DNA from: Type-B symbiont of Plautia stali
GTDB lineage: Bacteria > Pseudomonadota > Gammaproteobacteria > Enterobacterales > Enterobacteriaceae
NCBI GenBank assembly: GCA_001485295.1
Contig: BBOA01000006.1
Location: forward strand, 1 to 64,000
Direction: 5' to 3'
Length of the DNA: 64,000 bases
The translations under genes and the position numbers were made by a program. Shown in pieces: positions 38,939 to 49,874 of this stretch. A model generated the notes under the pieces. It had not been told where the DNA came from and did no database searches. It was given only the letters and a program-made list of their open reading frames with translations. How positions within the stretch are numbered: position 1 is the first letter of the stretch; each line of letters opens with the position of its first letter.

Positions 38939-40387
38939 ATGACTCTTAACCTAGTAAGTGAGCAGTTGCTAACTGCTAACAATATTAATCAGCAGGACCT
39001 GTTTTCCATGTTAGGGCAGCTTTCAGAACGTCGTCTGGATTATGCCGATCTCTATTTTCAGTCCAGCTTCCATGAATCTTGGGTGCTGGAAGACAGGATC
39101 ATTAAAGACGGCTCTTGGCATATCGACCAGGGCGTCGGCGTGCGCGCCGTCAGCGGCGAGAAAACCGGCTTCGCCTATGCCGACCAGATCAGCCTGAACG
39201 CGCTGCGTCAGTCGGCCGAAGCGGCGCGCAGCATAGTGCGCGAACAGGGCAACGGCAAGGCGCACACGCTCTTAAAAAACGTGATGCACCGCGCGCTCTA
39301 CCAGCCAGTTAACCCGCTCGACAGCCTGACGCGCGAAGATAAAATCGCCCTGCTGCAGCGCGTAAACAAAGTGGCGCGCGCCGCCGACGCCCGCGTTCAG
39401 GAGGTGAACGCCAGCCTGAGCGGCGTCTATGAGCAGGTGCTGGTGGCCGCCACCGATGGCACGCTGGCGGCAGACATTCGTCCGCTGGTTCGCCTCTTCG
39501 TCAGCGTGCTGGTTGAGGATCAGGGCAAACGCGAGCACGGCGCCAGCGGCGGCGGCGCGCGCGTCGGCTACGAATTCTTCCTCGCCAATGAAAATAGCGA
39601 AGTGCGCGCCGATGCTTGGGCGAAAGAGGCAGTGCGTATGGCACTGGTCAATCTTTCTGCCGTCGCCGCGCCGGCCGGCACGCTGCCGGTTGTGCTGGGT
39701 GCAGGCTGGCCGGGCGTGCTGCTGCACGAAGCGGTCGGTCATGGTCTGGAAGGCGACTTTAACCGTCGCGAAATCTCGGTATTTAGCGGCAAAATGGGCC
39801 AGCTGGTAGCGTCGGAACTCTGCACCGTGGTGGATGACGGCACTATTGAAGCACTTCGCGGCTCACTGGCGGTGGATGACGAAGGCGTGCCGGGCGATTA
39901 CAACGTGCTGATTGAAAACGGCGTATTGAAAAACTATATGCAGGACAAGCTCAACGCGCGTCTGATGGGCGTTGCGCCGACCGGTAACGGCCGCCGCGAG
40001 TCCTATGCACATCTGCCGATGCCGCGTATGACTAACACTTATATGCTGGCCGGCAAATCGACGCCGCAGGAAATTATCGAAAGCGTCGAGTATGGCCTCT
40101 ACGCGCCGAACTTCGGTGGCGGCCAAGTGGATATCACCTCCGGCAAGTTTGTCTTCTCTACTTCAGAAGCCTATCTGATTGAAAACGGCAAGGTGACGAA
40201 GCCGGTGAAAGGCGCCACGCTGATCGGCTCTGGCATTGAAACGATGCAGCAGATCTCGATGGTCGGCAACGATCTGGCGCTAGATAAAGGCGTCGGCGTG
40301 TGCGGCAAAGAGGGACAGAGCGTGCCAGTCGGAGTCGGCCAGCCGACGCTGAAGGTGGATAAGCTCACTATCGGCGGCACCGCCTAA
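38939..40387 (+). CDS. tldD: Metalloprotease subunit TldD
   Basis: TldD with TldE (PmbA) forms a peptidase that processes microcin B17 precursors and CcdA. The 482 residues equal the E. coli length plus one. The zinc motif is in [18 protein letters not shown] (HEAVGH). The C-terminus ([34 protein letters not shown]) is typical. Intact. Confidence 0.95.
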   Translation: MTLNLVSEQLLTANNINQQDLFSMLGQLSERRLDYADLYFQSSFHESWVLEDRIIKDGSWHIDQGVGVRAVSGEKTGFAYADQISLNALRQSAEAARSIVREQGNGKAHTLLKNVMHRALYQPVNPLDSLTREDKIALLQRVNKVARAADARVQEVNASLSGVYEQVLVAATDGTLAADIRPLVRLFVSVLVEDQGKREHGASGGGARVGYEFFLANENSEVRADAWAKEAVRMALVNLSAVAAPAGTLPVVLGAGWPGVLLHEAVGHGLEGDFNRREISVFSGKMGQLVASELCTVVDDGTIEALRGSLAVDDEGVPGDYNVLIENGVLKNYMQDKLNARLMGVAPTGNGRRESYAHLPMPRMTNTYMLAGKSTPQEIIESVEYGLYAPNFGGGQVDITSGKFVFSTSEAYLIENGKVTKPVKGATLIGSGIETMQQISMVGNDLALDKGVGVCGKEGQSVPVGVGQPTLKVDKLTIGGTA

Positions 40388-40391
40388 TACG

Positions 40392-40423
40392 GCTAATAGC
40401 CTGCCTTTTAGTGGGCTATTAGC
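40392..40423. terminator. Inverted repeat between convergent tldD and aaeR
   Basis: A perfect 10-bp stem (GCTAATAGCC/GGCTATTAGC) with a 12-nt loop lies just after tldD and overlaps the aaeR stop. There is no long T-run, so it is a plausible but weak bidirectional terminator. Confidence 0.5.
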
Positions 40424-41333
40424 TGGCGCGGTGCTGTTGATACTGCGCCGTCACCTGCTGGAAATACTCCGTCAGATAGTCGATACAGACCCGCATCTTC
40501 TTCAGCGGCAGCTTATCCTTCTTGGTATAGAGCGCATAGACCGGATGCGGATCGGACTGATAACGCGGAAAAAGAATATCGATCTCCTCTGCGTTAATCT
40601 CCTCAATCACCCGCATCATCGGCACGTAGGCGATGCCGTTACCCGCCTTCAGCCAGTAGATTAGTGTTAGTGAGTCGTTAGTGACGAACCGCCCCTGTAG
40701 CGACAGTCGGGATACCAGCCTTTCAGGCGCGATCAGCTCGAAGTTATTATTGGGACGCACACTATATCCAGCTAGGTAAAATTATCGACGTCGGCCGGTT
40801 TCTCTAGCGTGCCATGCTGCTGCAGATAGCTTTTCGCCACGCACACTACCATCGGTATCGCGCCGAGGCGACACGAGAAAAGGCTAGAGTCTTTTAGCAC
40901 GCCGACGCGGATTACCAGATCCAGCCCATAGGCGATCAGATCCGGCGCCGGAATGCTGCCACCAGATTTACGCTCAGGCCGGGATATTCGCGCAGCATAT
41001 TGCTGGTCATTTCGGCGAGAACGTTTTACGCCATGGTGGAGGAACTGCCGATGTACAGCGTATCGATGGGCGTGTTGTTGAACGCATAGAGCTTCATGCA
41101 CCTGCGTGGCTTCCGCTAGCATGCGACGGCAGCCCTATAATAGATCTTTCCCGCCTCGGTCAGGCCGAGGCTGCAGGTGCTGCGGTTCAGCAGCTTCACC
41201 TGAGCTTATCTTCCAGTTTCGCTACAATCTGACTGATAGATGAAACTCTAAGATGAAGCTGGTGCGCAGCGGCGGTAAAAGAGCCTAATCCAACCACTTT
41301 GGCGAAAATGTACATGTCTTTCAGACATTCCGT
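40419..41333 (-). pseudogene. aaeR: LysR-type regulator AaeR, degraded
   Basis: AaeR activates the aaeXAB efflux operon in response to aromatic carboxylic acids. The start codon position reads ACG instead of ATG (then ECLKDMYIFAKVVGLGSFTA). The helix-turn-helix region is broken by stops and a frameshift (KLEDKLR then stop). The effector domain runs in two frames, with a further shift near 40765. The C-terminal block (RFVTNDSLTLIYWLKAGNGI, PRYQSDPHPVYALYTKKDKL) is open. No functional activator is expected. Confidence 0.92.
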
Positions 41334-41608
41334 TGTTTACTCTAGTTAAAAAGTGATTCAGTTCACAATCTGTAGAAAACGTATAGTCAGGCGCGTTACT
41401 ATATGGGCGCCTGGGTATCTCCCGGTGATCGGCTTTTGTCTAGGAAAGGTCAAACCGACCTGCGGCAAAACGTCTGCTGCTGCCCGATGATACGCTATTA
41501 TTTACTTAGCAATGGTTCGGATATTGCCATCCGTCATCATCAACCCGTCGTGGCTTGCGGCCGGGCAGGCTAAGGATCATCTCGGCAAGGTTGAACTAAG
41601 GATCCCTG
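41334..41608 (+). promoter_or_regulatory. aaeR-aaeX divergent promoter region
   Basis: This spacer of about 275 bp contains no gene. By analogy with E. coli it holds the AaeR operator and the aaeXAB promoter. I did not find a clear LysR T-N11-A box. With aaeR dead, aaeXAB expression must be basal. Confidence 0.45.
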
Positions 41609-41812
41609 ATGAGTGTGCTTCCGGTTTTTTTCGTGTTTGGGCTCTCTTTCCCGCCCATCTTCGTTGAATTAATCGTCTCGCTAATGTTGTTCTGGTTAGT
41701 GAAACGCCTGCTGACGCCGAGCGGGATTTACGATCTCGTCTGGCATCCGGCGCTTTTTAACACGGCGCTCTACTGCTGTGTGTTTTATCTGGTATCCCGT
41801 CTATTCGTCTGA
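41609..41812 (+). CDS. aaeX: Small membrane protein AaeX
   Basis: The 67-residue two-helix inner-membrane protein ([54 protein letters not shown]) is encoded first in the aaeXAB operon. Intact. Its role beside the pump is not established. Confidence 0.93.
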   Translation: MSVLPVFFVFGLSFPPIFVELIVSLMLFWLVKRLLTPSGIYDLVWHPALFNTALYCCVFYLVSRLFV

Positions 41813-41819
41813 GGTTTAA

Positions 41820-42752
41820 GTGAAATCGCTAATAAGAAAAATCGCGCGATACGCGATTACTATCCTGCTGGTCATCACCGCTGTGGTTATTATCTTTCGC
41901 GCTTGGGTGTTTTACACCGAGTCGCCATGGACGCGTGACGCCAAATTCGCGGCGGATGTCGTGGCGATCTCGCCGGATGTGACAGGCCTGATTACCGAGG
42001 TACCGGTGCATGACAATCAGCTGGTGAAAAAAGGCGACACGCTGTTCGTCGTCGATCGTCCGCGTTACCAGAAAGCGCTGGATCAGGTGCAGGCAGACGT
42101 CGAGTACTATCAGGCGTTGGTCAGCGAAAAGCGTCGCGAAGCGGCGCGTCGAAATCAGCTGGGCACCACGGCGATCTCGCGCGAGGCGATCGATCAGGCG
42201 GATAACGATCTGCAAACCAGTGAACACCAGCTGGCGAAATCGATCGCCACTCGCGATCTGGCGAAGATCGATTTGGATCGCACCGCCATTAACGCGCCGT
42301 CCGACGGCTGGGTCACCAACCTCAACGTTTATCAGGGCGAATTTATTACCCGTGGCTCCGTGGCGCTGGCGCTGGTGCAGCAGCACTCTTTCTACGTGCT
42401 GGCCTACCTTGAAGAGACCAAGCTGCACGGCGTTGAACCAGGCTTCCGCGCGGAAGTGACGCCGCTTGGCAGCAATGTGGTGCTGCGCGGCACCGTCGAC
42501 AGCGTCGCGGCGGGCGTCACCAACAGCAGCAGTTCGGTAGACAGCAAAGGCATGGCGACCGTGGACTCCAACCTGGAATGGGTGCGCTTGGCGCAGCGCG
42601 TGCCGGTGCGCATTCGTCTCGATCGGCAGCCAGGCAATTGCTTCCCGGCGGGCACCACCGCAACCGTGGTGATCACCGGTCAGAACGATCGTGCCGACAC
42701 CCAGGTGTCGCCGATGACGCGTCTCTTTAATCGCCTGCGTGAGTTTGGTTAA
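41820..42752 (+). CDS. aaeA: p-Hydroxybenzoate efflux membrane-fusion protein AaeA
   Basis: Periplasmic adaptor of the AaeAB pump, 310 residues as in E. coli. It has an N-terminal membrane anchor ([20 protein letters not shown]), a lipoyl half-motif ([20 protein letters not shown]), a helical hairpin ([20 protein letters not shown]) and a second lipoyl half ([20 protein letters not shown]). It starts at GTG 41820, 7 nt after aaeX. Intact. Confidence 0.95.
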   Translation: MKSLIRKIARYAITILLVITAVVIIFRAWVFYTESPWTRDAKFAADVVAISPDVTGLITEVPVHDNQLVKKGDTLFVVDRPRYQKALDQVQADVEYYQALVSEKRREAARRNQLGTTAISREAIDQADNDLQTSEHQLAKSIATRDLAKIDLDRTAINAPSDGWVTNLNVYQGEFITRGSVALALVQQHSFYVLAYLEETKLHGVEPGFRAEVTPLGSNVVLRGTVDSVAAGVTNSSSSVDSKGMATVDSNLEWVRLAQRVPVRIRLDRQPGNCFPAGTTATVVITGQNDRADTQVSPMTRLFNRLREFG

Positions 42753-42763
42753 GCGGGGGCGAT

Positions 42764-44725
42764 ATGATCGAGTTCCTGCGTTTCCCAGTCAAGCTGACCT
42801 TCGCGCTGATGGCGGCGCTGATGATCGGCTTTCACCTTAACCTTGAAACGCCTCGCTGGGCGGTGATGACCGCCGGCATTGTCGCGGGCGGCACTGCCTT
42901 CGTCGCCGGCGGCGATCCCTACTCTGGGGCGCTGCGCTACCGCGGCATTCTGCGTATTATCGGCACCCTTATCGGCTGTATCGCCGCGCTGACCATTATG
43001 ATCGCCATGGTGCGCGCGCCAGTGCTGGTGCTGCTGCTCTGCTGCATCTGGGCCGGCGTCTGCGTCTGGCTCTCTTCGCTGATCAAAGTGGAAAACTCCT
43101 ATGCGCTCGGCCTGGCGGGCTATACCGCGCTGATTATCGTTGTGACCGCCGACGCCAGCGGCGGGCTGACGCTGGCGCCGCAGTTTGCGGTAGAGCGCTG
43201 TAGCGAGATCGTGCTGGGCATTCTCTGCGCTATCTTGGCGGATATGATCTTCTCGCCGCGCTCGATGAAAAAAGTGATCGACAGCGAGGTAGATGCGCTG
43301 CTGGTAGCGCACTATCGGCTGCTTCAGCTCTGCGTGGCGCATGAAGATGAAGATAAAGAGGAAGTCGACAAAGCGTGGAGCGCTGTGGTGCGCCGCACCA
43401 CAGCGCTCGGCACCATGCGCGGCCAGCTGATGATGGAGTCATCGCGCTGGCAAAATACCAACCGCCGTCTGCAGATGCTTAACACTCTTTCGCTAACCAT
43501 GATCACCCAGGCGGGGGAAACCTTCCTGATCCAGAATTCCAGCCCGGAATATATTCCGCCGCAGTATCGTCTACTGGTGGAAAAAGAGGTGGAGAGCGTC
43601 GCCGACGTGCACAGACGCATGAAGGTGATACGCCGGGTGATTAGCGCCCGCAGCGACGGCAGAGCGCTCGTGACGCTCGCTAGCTGGGTAGGCGTAGCAA
43701 CCGAATACTTACTGCTGCTAAAAGGCATCAAAAGCAACAGCCGCATTACCACGCTGGAAGAGAGCATACTTGAGCGCGAAGTGGTTATTCAGGCGCGCTC
43801 CGCTGAAACGCACCACGCGATGATTAACGGCATTCGCACCTTTGCTGCCACCGTGCTCGGCTCGCTGTTCTGGCTCTATACTGGCTGGACCTCCGGTAGC
43901 GGCTGCATGATGATGCTGGCGGTGATCACCGCGCTGGCGATGCGTGTGCCGAATCCACTGCTGATGGCGAAAGATTTCCTCTACGGCATGACCGTTGCGG
44001 TACCACTCGGCGCACTCTACTTTATCTATGTGCTGCCTAACACGCAGCAGAGCGCGCTGCTGCTCTGTATCGCGATTGGCCTGCTCGGGTTTGTCGGCGG
44101 CATCTTTGTGCAGCGCCGTCAGCTCGGCACGCTCGGCGCGCTCGTCGGCACCATTAACGTGCTGGCACTGGATAACCCGATGAAGTTCGAGTTCAACGTC
44201 TTTCTCGACAACGTGCTGGGGCAGGTGATCGGCTGTTTCGTAGCGATGATAGTTATCCTGCTGATCCGCGATAAGTCGAAAGCGCGCACCGGACGTAAGC
44301 TGATAAACCGCTTTATGTATGCAGCTGTTTCCGCAATGACCACCAACCAAGCGTGCAGTCGCGAAAACTACCTTCCTGCGCTCTACCAACAGCTGTTTAT
44401 ACTGCTGAACCTGTTTCCCGGCGATATGGAGAAATACCGTATCGCGCTGACCCTGATTATCGGCCACCAGTGGCTGCGCAATGTGGACGTGCCGGTTAAC
44501 GCCGATCTCTCCGCTTTTCACCGTCAGCTGCGCTCCACCGCAGATCATATTATCTCTGTGCGCAGCGACGAAAAGCGGCGTCGCTACTTTGAACAGCTGC
44601 TGTCGGAGTTTGAGATCTATCAGCAGAAGCTGGCGCAGTACGACGCGCCGCTGAGCGTCACCGAACCGGTAAAGCGGCTGGCCGATATGCTGGGTAAATA
44701 CCAGAACACCCTGATCCAAATCTGA
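42764..44725 (+). CDS. aaeB: p-Hydroxybenzoate efflux pump AaeB
   Basis: FUSC/PET-family inner-membrane transporter that expels aromatic acids, 653 residues (655 in E. coli). Two membrane bundles are seen: [20 protein letters not shown] with [17 protein letters not shown], and [20 protein letters not shown] with [21 protein letters not shown] cytoplasmic domain lies between them. Intact. It follows aaeA by 11 nt. Confidence 0.95.
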   Translation: MIEFLRFPVKLTFALMAALMIGFHLNLETPRWAVMTAGIVAGGTAFVAGGDPYSGALRYRGILRIIGTLIGCIAALTIMIAMVRAPVLVLLLCCIWAGVCVWLSSLIKVENSYALGLAGYTALIIVVTADASGGLTLAPQFAVERCSEIVLGILCAILADMIFSPRSMKKVIDSEVDALLVAHYRLLQLCVAHEDEDKEEVDKAWSAVVRRTTALGTMRGQLMMESSRWQNTNRRLQMLNTLSLTMITQAGETFLIQNSSPEYIPPQYRLLVEKEVESVADVHRRMKVIRRVISARSDGRALVTLASWVGVATEYLLLLKGIKSNSRITTLEESILEREVVIQARSAETHHAMINGIRTFAATVLGSLFWLYTGWTSGSGCMMMLAVITALAMRVPNPLLMAKDFLYGMTVAVPLGALYFIYVLPNTQQSALLLCIAIGLLGFVGGIFVQRRQLGTLGALVGTINVLALDNPMKFEFNVFLDNVLGQVIGCFVAMIVILLIRDKSKARTGRKLINRFMYAAVSAMTTNQACSRENYLPALYQQLFILLNLFPGDMEKYRIALTLIIGHQWLRNVDVPVNADLSAFHRQLRSTADHIISVRSDEKRRRYFEQLLSEFEIYQQKLAQYDAPLSVTEPVKRLADMLGKYQNTLIQI

Positions 44726-44837
44726 AAATCGCCGCTGCCTCGCGCAGCGGCCTGATCAATGCCATGCCTTTCCTGAGTCGCCCACTTTTGCCATCTACAC
44801 TTTTCGGACGGGAAAAGAAAATGACAGGAGCGAATCT

Positions 44838-46231
44838 ATAAAGACCCTACTACACGACAGCGAACTGTTTCAGACCTGCTATCTAGCTGACGGCGAGTGG
44901 CGCCGCGCCGCCGCGACTTTTGATGTGTTGAACTTGGCGACGGGCGAGGTGCTGGCTGCCATGGCAAAAGCGGGCAAGGCCGAAACCGAGCATGCTATCG
45001 CTGCTGCCGAACGTGCCTTTCCCGCTTGGCACGCGCAGACCGCCAAAGCGCGCTCGGAAATTTTATATCGCTGGTATCAGCTGATGATCGAACATAAAGC
45101 TTGGCTGGCTCAGCTGATGACCGCCGAGCAGGGCAAACCCTTTAAAGAAGCGGAAGGCGAGTGGAATACGCCGCGAGCTTTATTCAGTGGTTTGCAGAAC
45201 AGGCGAAGCGGGCCAATTGGCGTGGTAGCGGCCATCACGCCGTGGAATTTCCCTATGGCGATGCTGACCGCGCAAACTGGGTCCGGCGCTGGCGGCGGCC
45301 TGCACCATCATTATCAAGCCGGCGAACAACACGCCGCTGAGCGCGTTCGCGCTGCTGAAGCTGGCGAAAGGGCTTGCCAGACCCGTATGCTTAATGCAGT
45401 GACTGGCGATACGCACGCTATAAGCGACGCGATTATAGCGAGCAAGGCGGTGCGTAAAATCTCGTTTACCGGGTCGACGCAGGTGGGCAAAACGCTGGTA
45501 CGCAACGTCGCCGACACCATGAAAAAGGTGTCGATGGAGCTGGGCGGTAACGCGCCCTATATCGTGTTTGAGAACGCGGATATTGATGCGGCAGTGAAAG
45601 GCGCGATCGCCAGTAAATTCCGCAACGCCGGGCAGGTTTGCGTCAGCGTCAACCGCTTCTATATTCTATATTCACGATGCCGTCTACGATCGCTTCGTCG
45701 CGCAGCCGGCTGATGGGGTGGCAAAGCTGAAGGTCGGCAACGGCGTTGAAGAGGGCGTGGTGGTTGGGTCGCTGATTGAAGCCTCCGCGGTGTATAAAGT
45801 GGATGAGCACATGAAGGATGCGAAGGCCAAAAGCGGACGCATCGTTACGGGCAGCGAGCGTCATGCGCTGGGCGGCAACTTCTAGTAGCCGATGGTGATC
45901 GCCGACGCGCATGAATAGATGAAACTGGCGTAGGAAGAGACCTTTGGCCCTGTGGCCCTGTCGCCGCCTGCTTTCGCTTCAGCGATGAGGCTGACGTCAT
46001 TCGCCGCGCCAACAACACCGAATTCAGGCTAGCGGCTTACTTCTATACGCAAAACCTGCAGCGTGTGTTTCGCGTCTCGGCCGCGCTGGAAAGCGGCATC
46101 ATCGGCATCAACGAGTGCGCGTTATCTAGCGCCGTTAAGAGTCTGGGCTGGACCGCGAAGGCTCTGTGCTCGGTCTGGAAGAGTATCTTGAAGTCAATGC
46201 GCTGCATATCCGCGGCCTGAGCGAAAACTAA
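44838..46231 (+). pseudogene. GabD-like succinate-semialdehyde dehydrogenase, degraded
   Basis: NAD(P)-dependent aldehyde dehydrogenase of the GabD group. A ribosome site (ACAGGAG) precedes ATA where ATG is expected. Visible parts are ILYRWYQLMIEHKAWLAQLM, PIGVVAAITPWNFPMAMLT, the substrate/cofactor motif ISFTGSTQVGKTLV, the glutamate loop MELGGNAPYIVFENADIDAA, and the Cys loop KFRNAGQVCVSVNRFYI. After 45660 the frame shifts. TAG stops lie at 45883, 45886, 45916 and 45931, followed by EETFGP and a degraded C-terminus ending ALHIRGLSEN. Confidence 0.9.
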
Positions 46232-46281
46232 CGTGCGGACGACCCCGTGTCGTCATGTGAAGTAGAACAGGAGCCTTGAGG

Positions 46282-46494
46282 ATGAAAAGCGAGCGTTTCG
46301 ATCTGGCGCCGGGCCGGATCGTCGATCTAGATGGGTTGTGGGAGGAGATCGTCGGTGAAGAACTGCCGATGCCGCTGGAGATTGAATTTATGAATCTGGG
46401 AAAAGGACAGGATCGGCGCTATAGCGCGCCGATCCTGCTGTTTGAAGAGGCGGAAGAGGAGCTGGAAGGCCAGCTCCTCTTTAATATTAAGTAA
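46282..46494 (+). CDS. Barstar-like protein YhcO, short form
   Basis: The 70-residue product contains the conserved barstar half, VDLDGLWEEIVGEELPMPLE with IEFMNLGKGQDRRYSAPILL and FEEAEEELEGQLLFN. These match E. coli YhcO (90 aa), a barnase-inhibitor-fold protein. Roughly 20 residues of the N-terminal region are missing or replaced (MKSERFDLAPGR), so folding is uncertain. ATG 46282 follows AGGAGCCTTGAGG. It may be an early-stage pseudogene. Confidence 0.75.
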   Translation: MKSERFDLAPGRIVDLDGLWEEIVGEELPMPLEIEFMNLGKGQDRRYSAPILLFEEAEEELEGQLLFNIK

Positions 46495-46561
46495 CCTAGC
46501 AAAAAGAGGGCCCCGTCAAGCAGGGCCAAGGGGTTCGTCAGTAGTTGACGAGGAATTATTT

Positions 46562-46813
46562 TTATAGTCCAGCCGTGAAGTAGTAGTTGTCGCCGGTGCG
46601 CGCCTCAATCACTTTATAGGCGCTGGCGCCTTGCTCATCGGCTTTTTGAGAGAGCTGCGCGCGATACGCCTACCACACCACTAATGGTGACTGTACGCGC
46701 AGGCTGCATGTTTTGCGCCTAATCACCGGGTAATCAGCTGCGTTGCCTGAGTGAGCGCCAAATGCGATTACGGAAAGCAGGCTAACGGTTGCGATGGTTG
46801 CTTTGATTTTCGT
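46562..46813 (-). pseudogene. DUF1471 (YhcN/BhsA-like) paralog 1, degraded
   Basis: Small secreted stress protein family. The frame begins KIKATIATVSLLSVIAFGAH with ACG at the start position. A middle region is shifted and contains a TAG. The end QLSQKADEQGASAYKVIEAR with TGDNYYFTAGL stops at TAA just before the usual final Lys. All core features of YhcN-type proteins are visible but it cannot be translated intact. Confidence 0.8.
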
Positions 46814-46910
46814 TGTTCGTCTCCTCATTACAATCAACAATCTGCGGTTAGCAAGAATCGATGCGGGTCGTCGATATTTTCAGGCGTTGCACGGGCATCC
46901 AATCGGTTAA

Positions 46911-47177
46911 TTATTTATACAGCTCAGCTGTGACATGGTACGTATTGTCTTAGTTGTTCTCGATAATGCGATAGTAGCTGGCGCCCTGCGCGTCGGCTTT
47001 CTGGGAAAGCGCCTGACGGATATTGGTCTGATCGCCGTTATGACCGATGATACTGATGGTCTGATTCAGCGGCTGCAGGGTTTCAGCCTGCAGATTTGAA
47101 ACTAGGCTGGCTGTGCTGGCGCTAAAGGACAATGCGGAAGCCAGCGTGGCAATAGCGATAAGTGATTTGGTTTTCAT
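46911..47177 (-). pseudogene. DUF1471 (YhcN/BhsA-like) paralog 2, late stop
   Basis: ATG 47177 opens a good frame: signal peptide MKTKSLIAIATLASALSFSA, then LQPLNQTISIIGHNGDQTNI and RQALSQKADAQGASYYRIIE. A TAA at 46950-46952 (probably CAA originally) cuts off the last 12 residues (DNTYHVTAELYK), which form the last strand of the small domain. It is the least damaged of the three copies; a 75-residue product could still be secreted. Confidence 0.82.
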
Positions 47178-47280
47178 GCTATACTCTCCTAAGTTTATTA
47201 GTCAGGCAACCCAATGGCAACCCAAAATGCGCAATCAGCGCCTCAAAGAGGCCGTCGGGACGATATTTGTTTACGTGAAC

Positions 47281-47514
47281 TTATTTATAAAGCTCGGTAG
47301 TTGTGTGATAGTTGCTGTTGTTATAAGCCTCCATAACGCGATAGGCGCTGGTAGCCTTGTTGCTCTGCTTTGGCGTTCAGTTCTTCATTAATCTGCATGA
47401 GCAGATAGACTGCAGATTTTGCGCTTGCCGCGATTTAGCATATTATGCTGCAAAATCGCCAAATGAAAGGACAGATAGAATACTGAGGGTTGCGATAGTA
47501 GTTTTAACGTTCAT
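47281..47514 (-). pseudogene. DUF1471 (YhcN/BhsA-like) paralog 3, degraded
   Basis: ATG 47514 gives MNVKTTIATLSILSVLSFGD, then a TAA after FAA and a shifted middle part. The end SAYRVMEAYNNSNYHTTTEL with YK returns to the family pattern. Sequence similarity of start and end to the two downstream copies indicates tandem duplication. Confidence 0.8.
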
Positions 47515-47947
47515 ATATATTTCCTCGTCGTCTATTTTTGTCTTTTTTTGGTGTGATGTGCATCACGAAAAGAAGTATAGAACTGATAACGTCTGAAATT
47601 AATACTTGCCTAATAATTTTTTTGTTATTATTTATCCTTATGCTTCATTTTTATTCTTTATCGTTATAAAAATAGATAAAAAAATGACCTTTCATCGCTA
47701 AATATGTTTAAAAACATATAGATATGCCATTTTATCTTTTTTGTGCGAAAGATCGTGGCGAACGTGGCTGGTTATTGATTTAAATCTGGGGATTTATACT
47801 GATTATGAGTGTAAGGTAGAGTAAAATATTGTGAGGATTTAAGCAGGCCAAAAAGTATGACCAAAGCTCAGCGCCATGAGGTAGTGAATAGAACAATGTA
47901 AGAGGCTGAAAAGGCAGAAAAAAGAAGAAGAGAATATCGTCATAGAT
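47515..47947. other. AT-rich intergenic region between DUF1471 cluster and argR
   Basis: This stretch of about 430 bp is markedly AT-rich at 47560-47760 and holds the likely promoter of the DUF1471 copy 3. A tiny frame at 47857-47949 (MTKAQRHEVVNRTM, TAA, EAEKAEKRRREYRHR) resembles a decayed small basic protein, but I cannot support it as a gene. Confidence 0.4.
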
Positions 47948-47970
47948 GACCGGCAAGGAGTTTGCCGGTC
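47948..47970 (-). terminator. Hairpin downstream of argR
   Basis: A perfect 9-bp stem (GACCGGCAA/TTGCCGGTC) with a 5-nt loop lies 10 bp after the argR stop. The T-tract is weak and lies some distance further on, so it is a probable rather than canonical terminator. Confidence 0.6.
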
Positions 47971-47980
47971 AGTGAGCGGT

Positions 47981-48451
47981 TTAAAGCTCCTGTTCGAACA
48001 ACATTAGGATGGCGTCGTGCAGCTGTCGAACGGTAAAAGCGCGAGCAGGAGTAATGAAAACGGTATCGTCGCCGGCGATAGTGCCGAGGATGCCTTCCGC
48101 CTTGCCCAGCGAGTCGAGCAGACGGGCGATAAGCTGGGCAGCGCCAGGGCTAGTATGGATCACTATCAGTGCATCGTTGTAATCAATATCCAGCACTAGG
48201 TTTTTCAGCGGGCTAGTGGTAGTCGGCACGCCGAGTTCCGCAGGTAGACAGTAAACCATCTCCATTTTGGCGTTACGCGTGCGCACGGCGCCAAATTTCG
48301 TCAGCATACGAGAAACTTTTGACTGGTTGATATTCTCGAAGCCTGCATCCTGCAGCGCCTGCACAATCTCGCCCTGAGAACTAAATTTCTCTTGTTTTAA
48401 TAAGGCCTTAAACGCTTTAATGAGTTCGTCTTGCTTTGATGGGTTTCGCAT
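47981..48451 (-). CDS. argR: Arginine repressor ArgR
   Basis: Hexameric repressor of arginine biosynthesis and Xer accessory factor. The 156 residues equal E. coli. The winged helix ([37 protein letters not shown]) and the arginine-binding core ([31 protein letters not shown]) are complete. Intact. It is divergent from mdh. Confidence 0.96.
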   Translation of the reverse strand: MRNPSKQDELIKAFKALLKQEKFSSQGEIVQALQDAGFENINQSKVSRMLTKFGAVRTRNAKMEMVYCLPAELGVPTTTSPLKNLVLDIDYNDALIVIHTSPGAAQLIARLLDSLGKAEGILGTIAGDDTVFITPARAFTVRQLHDAILMLFEQEL

Positions 48452-48494
48452 AAGCTACCAGTAAAGAAAAAATGCCGAACGCCCGCCGTCGGCA

Positions 48495-48532
48495 GATACA
48501 TTATTATGCATATGAATGAATTTTTATGCAAT
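48495..48532 (-). promoter_or_regulatory. Two ARG boxes upstream of argR
   Basis: TGAATTTTTATGCA (48517-48530) matches the ArgR consensus core TGAATNNNNATTCA with one mismatch in the fixed arms. TACATTATTATGCA (48497-48510) is a weaker copy. Their centres are 20 bp apart, equal to two 18-bp boxes separated by 2 bp, the spacing I recall for the autoregulated argR operator in E. coli. Confidence 0.65.
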
Positions 48533-48875
48533 TCGTTGGTAAAACAGGCAGGCGTCTCGCTGCGCGGTCGCTAATGGTAACAAAGTTTTCCGCCCAGACC
48601 AAAAACAGCGCACGGCGGGCAAAGCGAAGGTTGCAGAATTGTTATACAGTTGGGGTGTCACAATGTATAGCTATTGCGGCCGAGCTCTATCTGTCTTTGG
48701 CATCGTTGTTAGTCATTCAGGCGCGTTGTGCTGACAAAGTAGTAACCCATGAGATTAAGTGCTGCTGCACGCATAATAGACAGTGGGTTTGTCATCGTCT
48801 GAGAAGTCGATTTAGGTCTAGACACAGATGGAAATTAGGCTCTACTCTGCCCTACTTTTTAATAAGGAGTACAGA

Positions 48876-49814
48876 ATGAAAGTTGCCGTTCTTGGCGCTG
48901 CTGGCGGAATTGGTCAGGCGCTCGCCCTTCTGTTAAAAACCCAGCTTCCGGCGGGTTCAGAACTCTCACTCTATGATATTGCGCCGGTAACGCTTGGCGT
49001 GGCGGTCGATCTCAGCCATATTCCGGCGGCGGTTAAAATCCAAGGCTTTAGCGGTGAAGACGCCGCGCCCGCGCTGCAGGGCGCCGAAGTGATCCTAATC
49101 TCGGCGGGCGTGGCGCGCAGACCGGGTATGGATCGCGCCGATCTGTTTAACGTCAATGCGAGAATCGTATGCAATCTTATTGAGCAGGTAGCGCAAACCG
49201 CGCCCAAAGCGCTTATTTGCATTATCACTAATCCGGTCAATACTACGGTGGCGATTGCCGCTGAAGTGCTGAAAAAACATGGCGTCTATGATAAGAATCG
49301 TCTGTTTGGCGTCACTACGCTGGATATCATTCGCGCCAATACCTTTGTCGCCGAACTGAAAGGCAAGCAGCCCAGTGAGGTTGAGGTGCCGGTTGTCGGT
49401 GGCCACTCAGGCGTCACCATACTGCCTTTGCTGTCGCAGGTTGAAGGCTTGAGCTTTAGCGACGAAGAGGTCGCCAGCCTGACGAAACGCATTCAGAACG
49501 CTGGCACCGAAGTGGTAGAAGCTAAAGCGGGCGGCGGGTCAGCAACTTTATCAATGGGCCAAGCCGCAGCGCGTTTCGGCCTGTCGCTGGTGCGTGCCCT
49601 GAAGGGCGATGCGAACATTGTGGAGTGCGCCTATGTGGAAGGCGACGGCGAATATGCCCGTTTCTTCTCCCAGCCGCTGCTGTTGGGCAAAAGCGGCATC
49701 GCGGAGCGGCGTCCTGTCGGAACGCTCAGCATTTTTGAACAGCAGGCGCTAAACAGCATGCTGGAGACACTGAAAAAAGATATCGCGCAGGGCGAGGAAT
49801 TTGTGAAGCAGTAA
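48876..49814 (+). CDS. mdh: Malate dehydrogenase
   Basis: NAD-dependent malate dehydrogenase of the TCA cycle, 312 residues as in E. coli. [20 protein letters not shown] is the NAD-binding fold. The substrate arginines lie in [20 protein letters not shown], and the catalytic His region is [21 protein letters not shown] 48876 follows AAGGAG. Intact. Confidence 0.97.
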   Translation: MKVAVLGAAGGIGQALALLLKTQLPAGSELSLYDIAPVTLGVAVDLSHIPAAVKIQGFSGEDAAPALQGAEVILISAGVARRPGMDRADLFNVNARIVCNLIEQVAQTAPKALICIITNPVNTTVAIAAEVLKKHGVYDKNRLFGVTTLDIIRANTFVAELKGKQPSEVEVPVVGGHSGVTILPLLSQVEGLSFSDEEVASLTKRIQNAGTEVVEAKAGGGSATLSMGQAAARFGLSLVRALKGDANIVECAYVEGDGEYARFFSQPLLLGKSGIAERRPVGTLSIFEQQALNSMLETLKKDIAQGEEFVKQ

Positions 49815-49845
49815 GCGCGAAAATGAAATCTGTTCTGCATGTTAA

Positions 49846-49874
49846 CGAGGGCCGTATTAACGGGCCTCGCTTTT
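49846..49874 (+). terminator. Probable terminator after mdh
   Basis: An imperfect GC-rich hairpin (CGAGG...CCTCG with extra CC/GG pairs across a bulge) is followed by GCTTTT, 32 bp after the mdh stop. Confidence 0.65.

Noticed and set aside
43718-44719. Long open frame of 333 codons on the minus strand opposite aaeB
   Set aside because: It is a mirror of the codon bias of aaeB, has a His/Gln-rich composition without any family features, and aaeB itself is clearly the real gene.
47857-47949. Tiny basic open frame (30 codons with an internal TAA)
   Set aside because: No ribosome site of note and no recognised family; insufficient support to call a gene.
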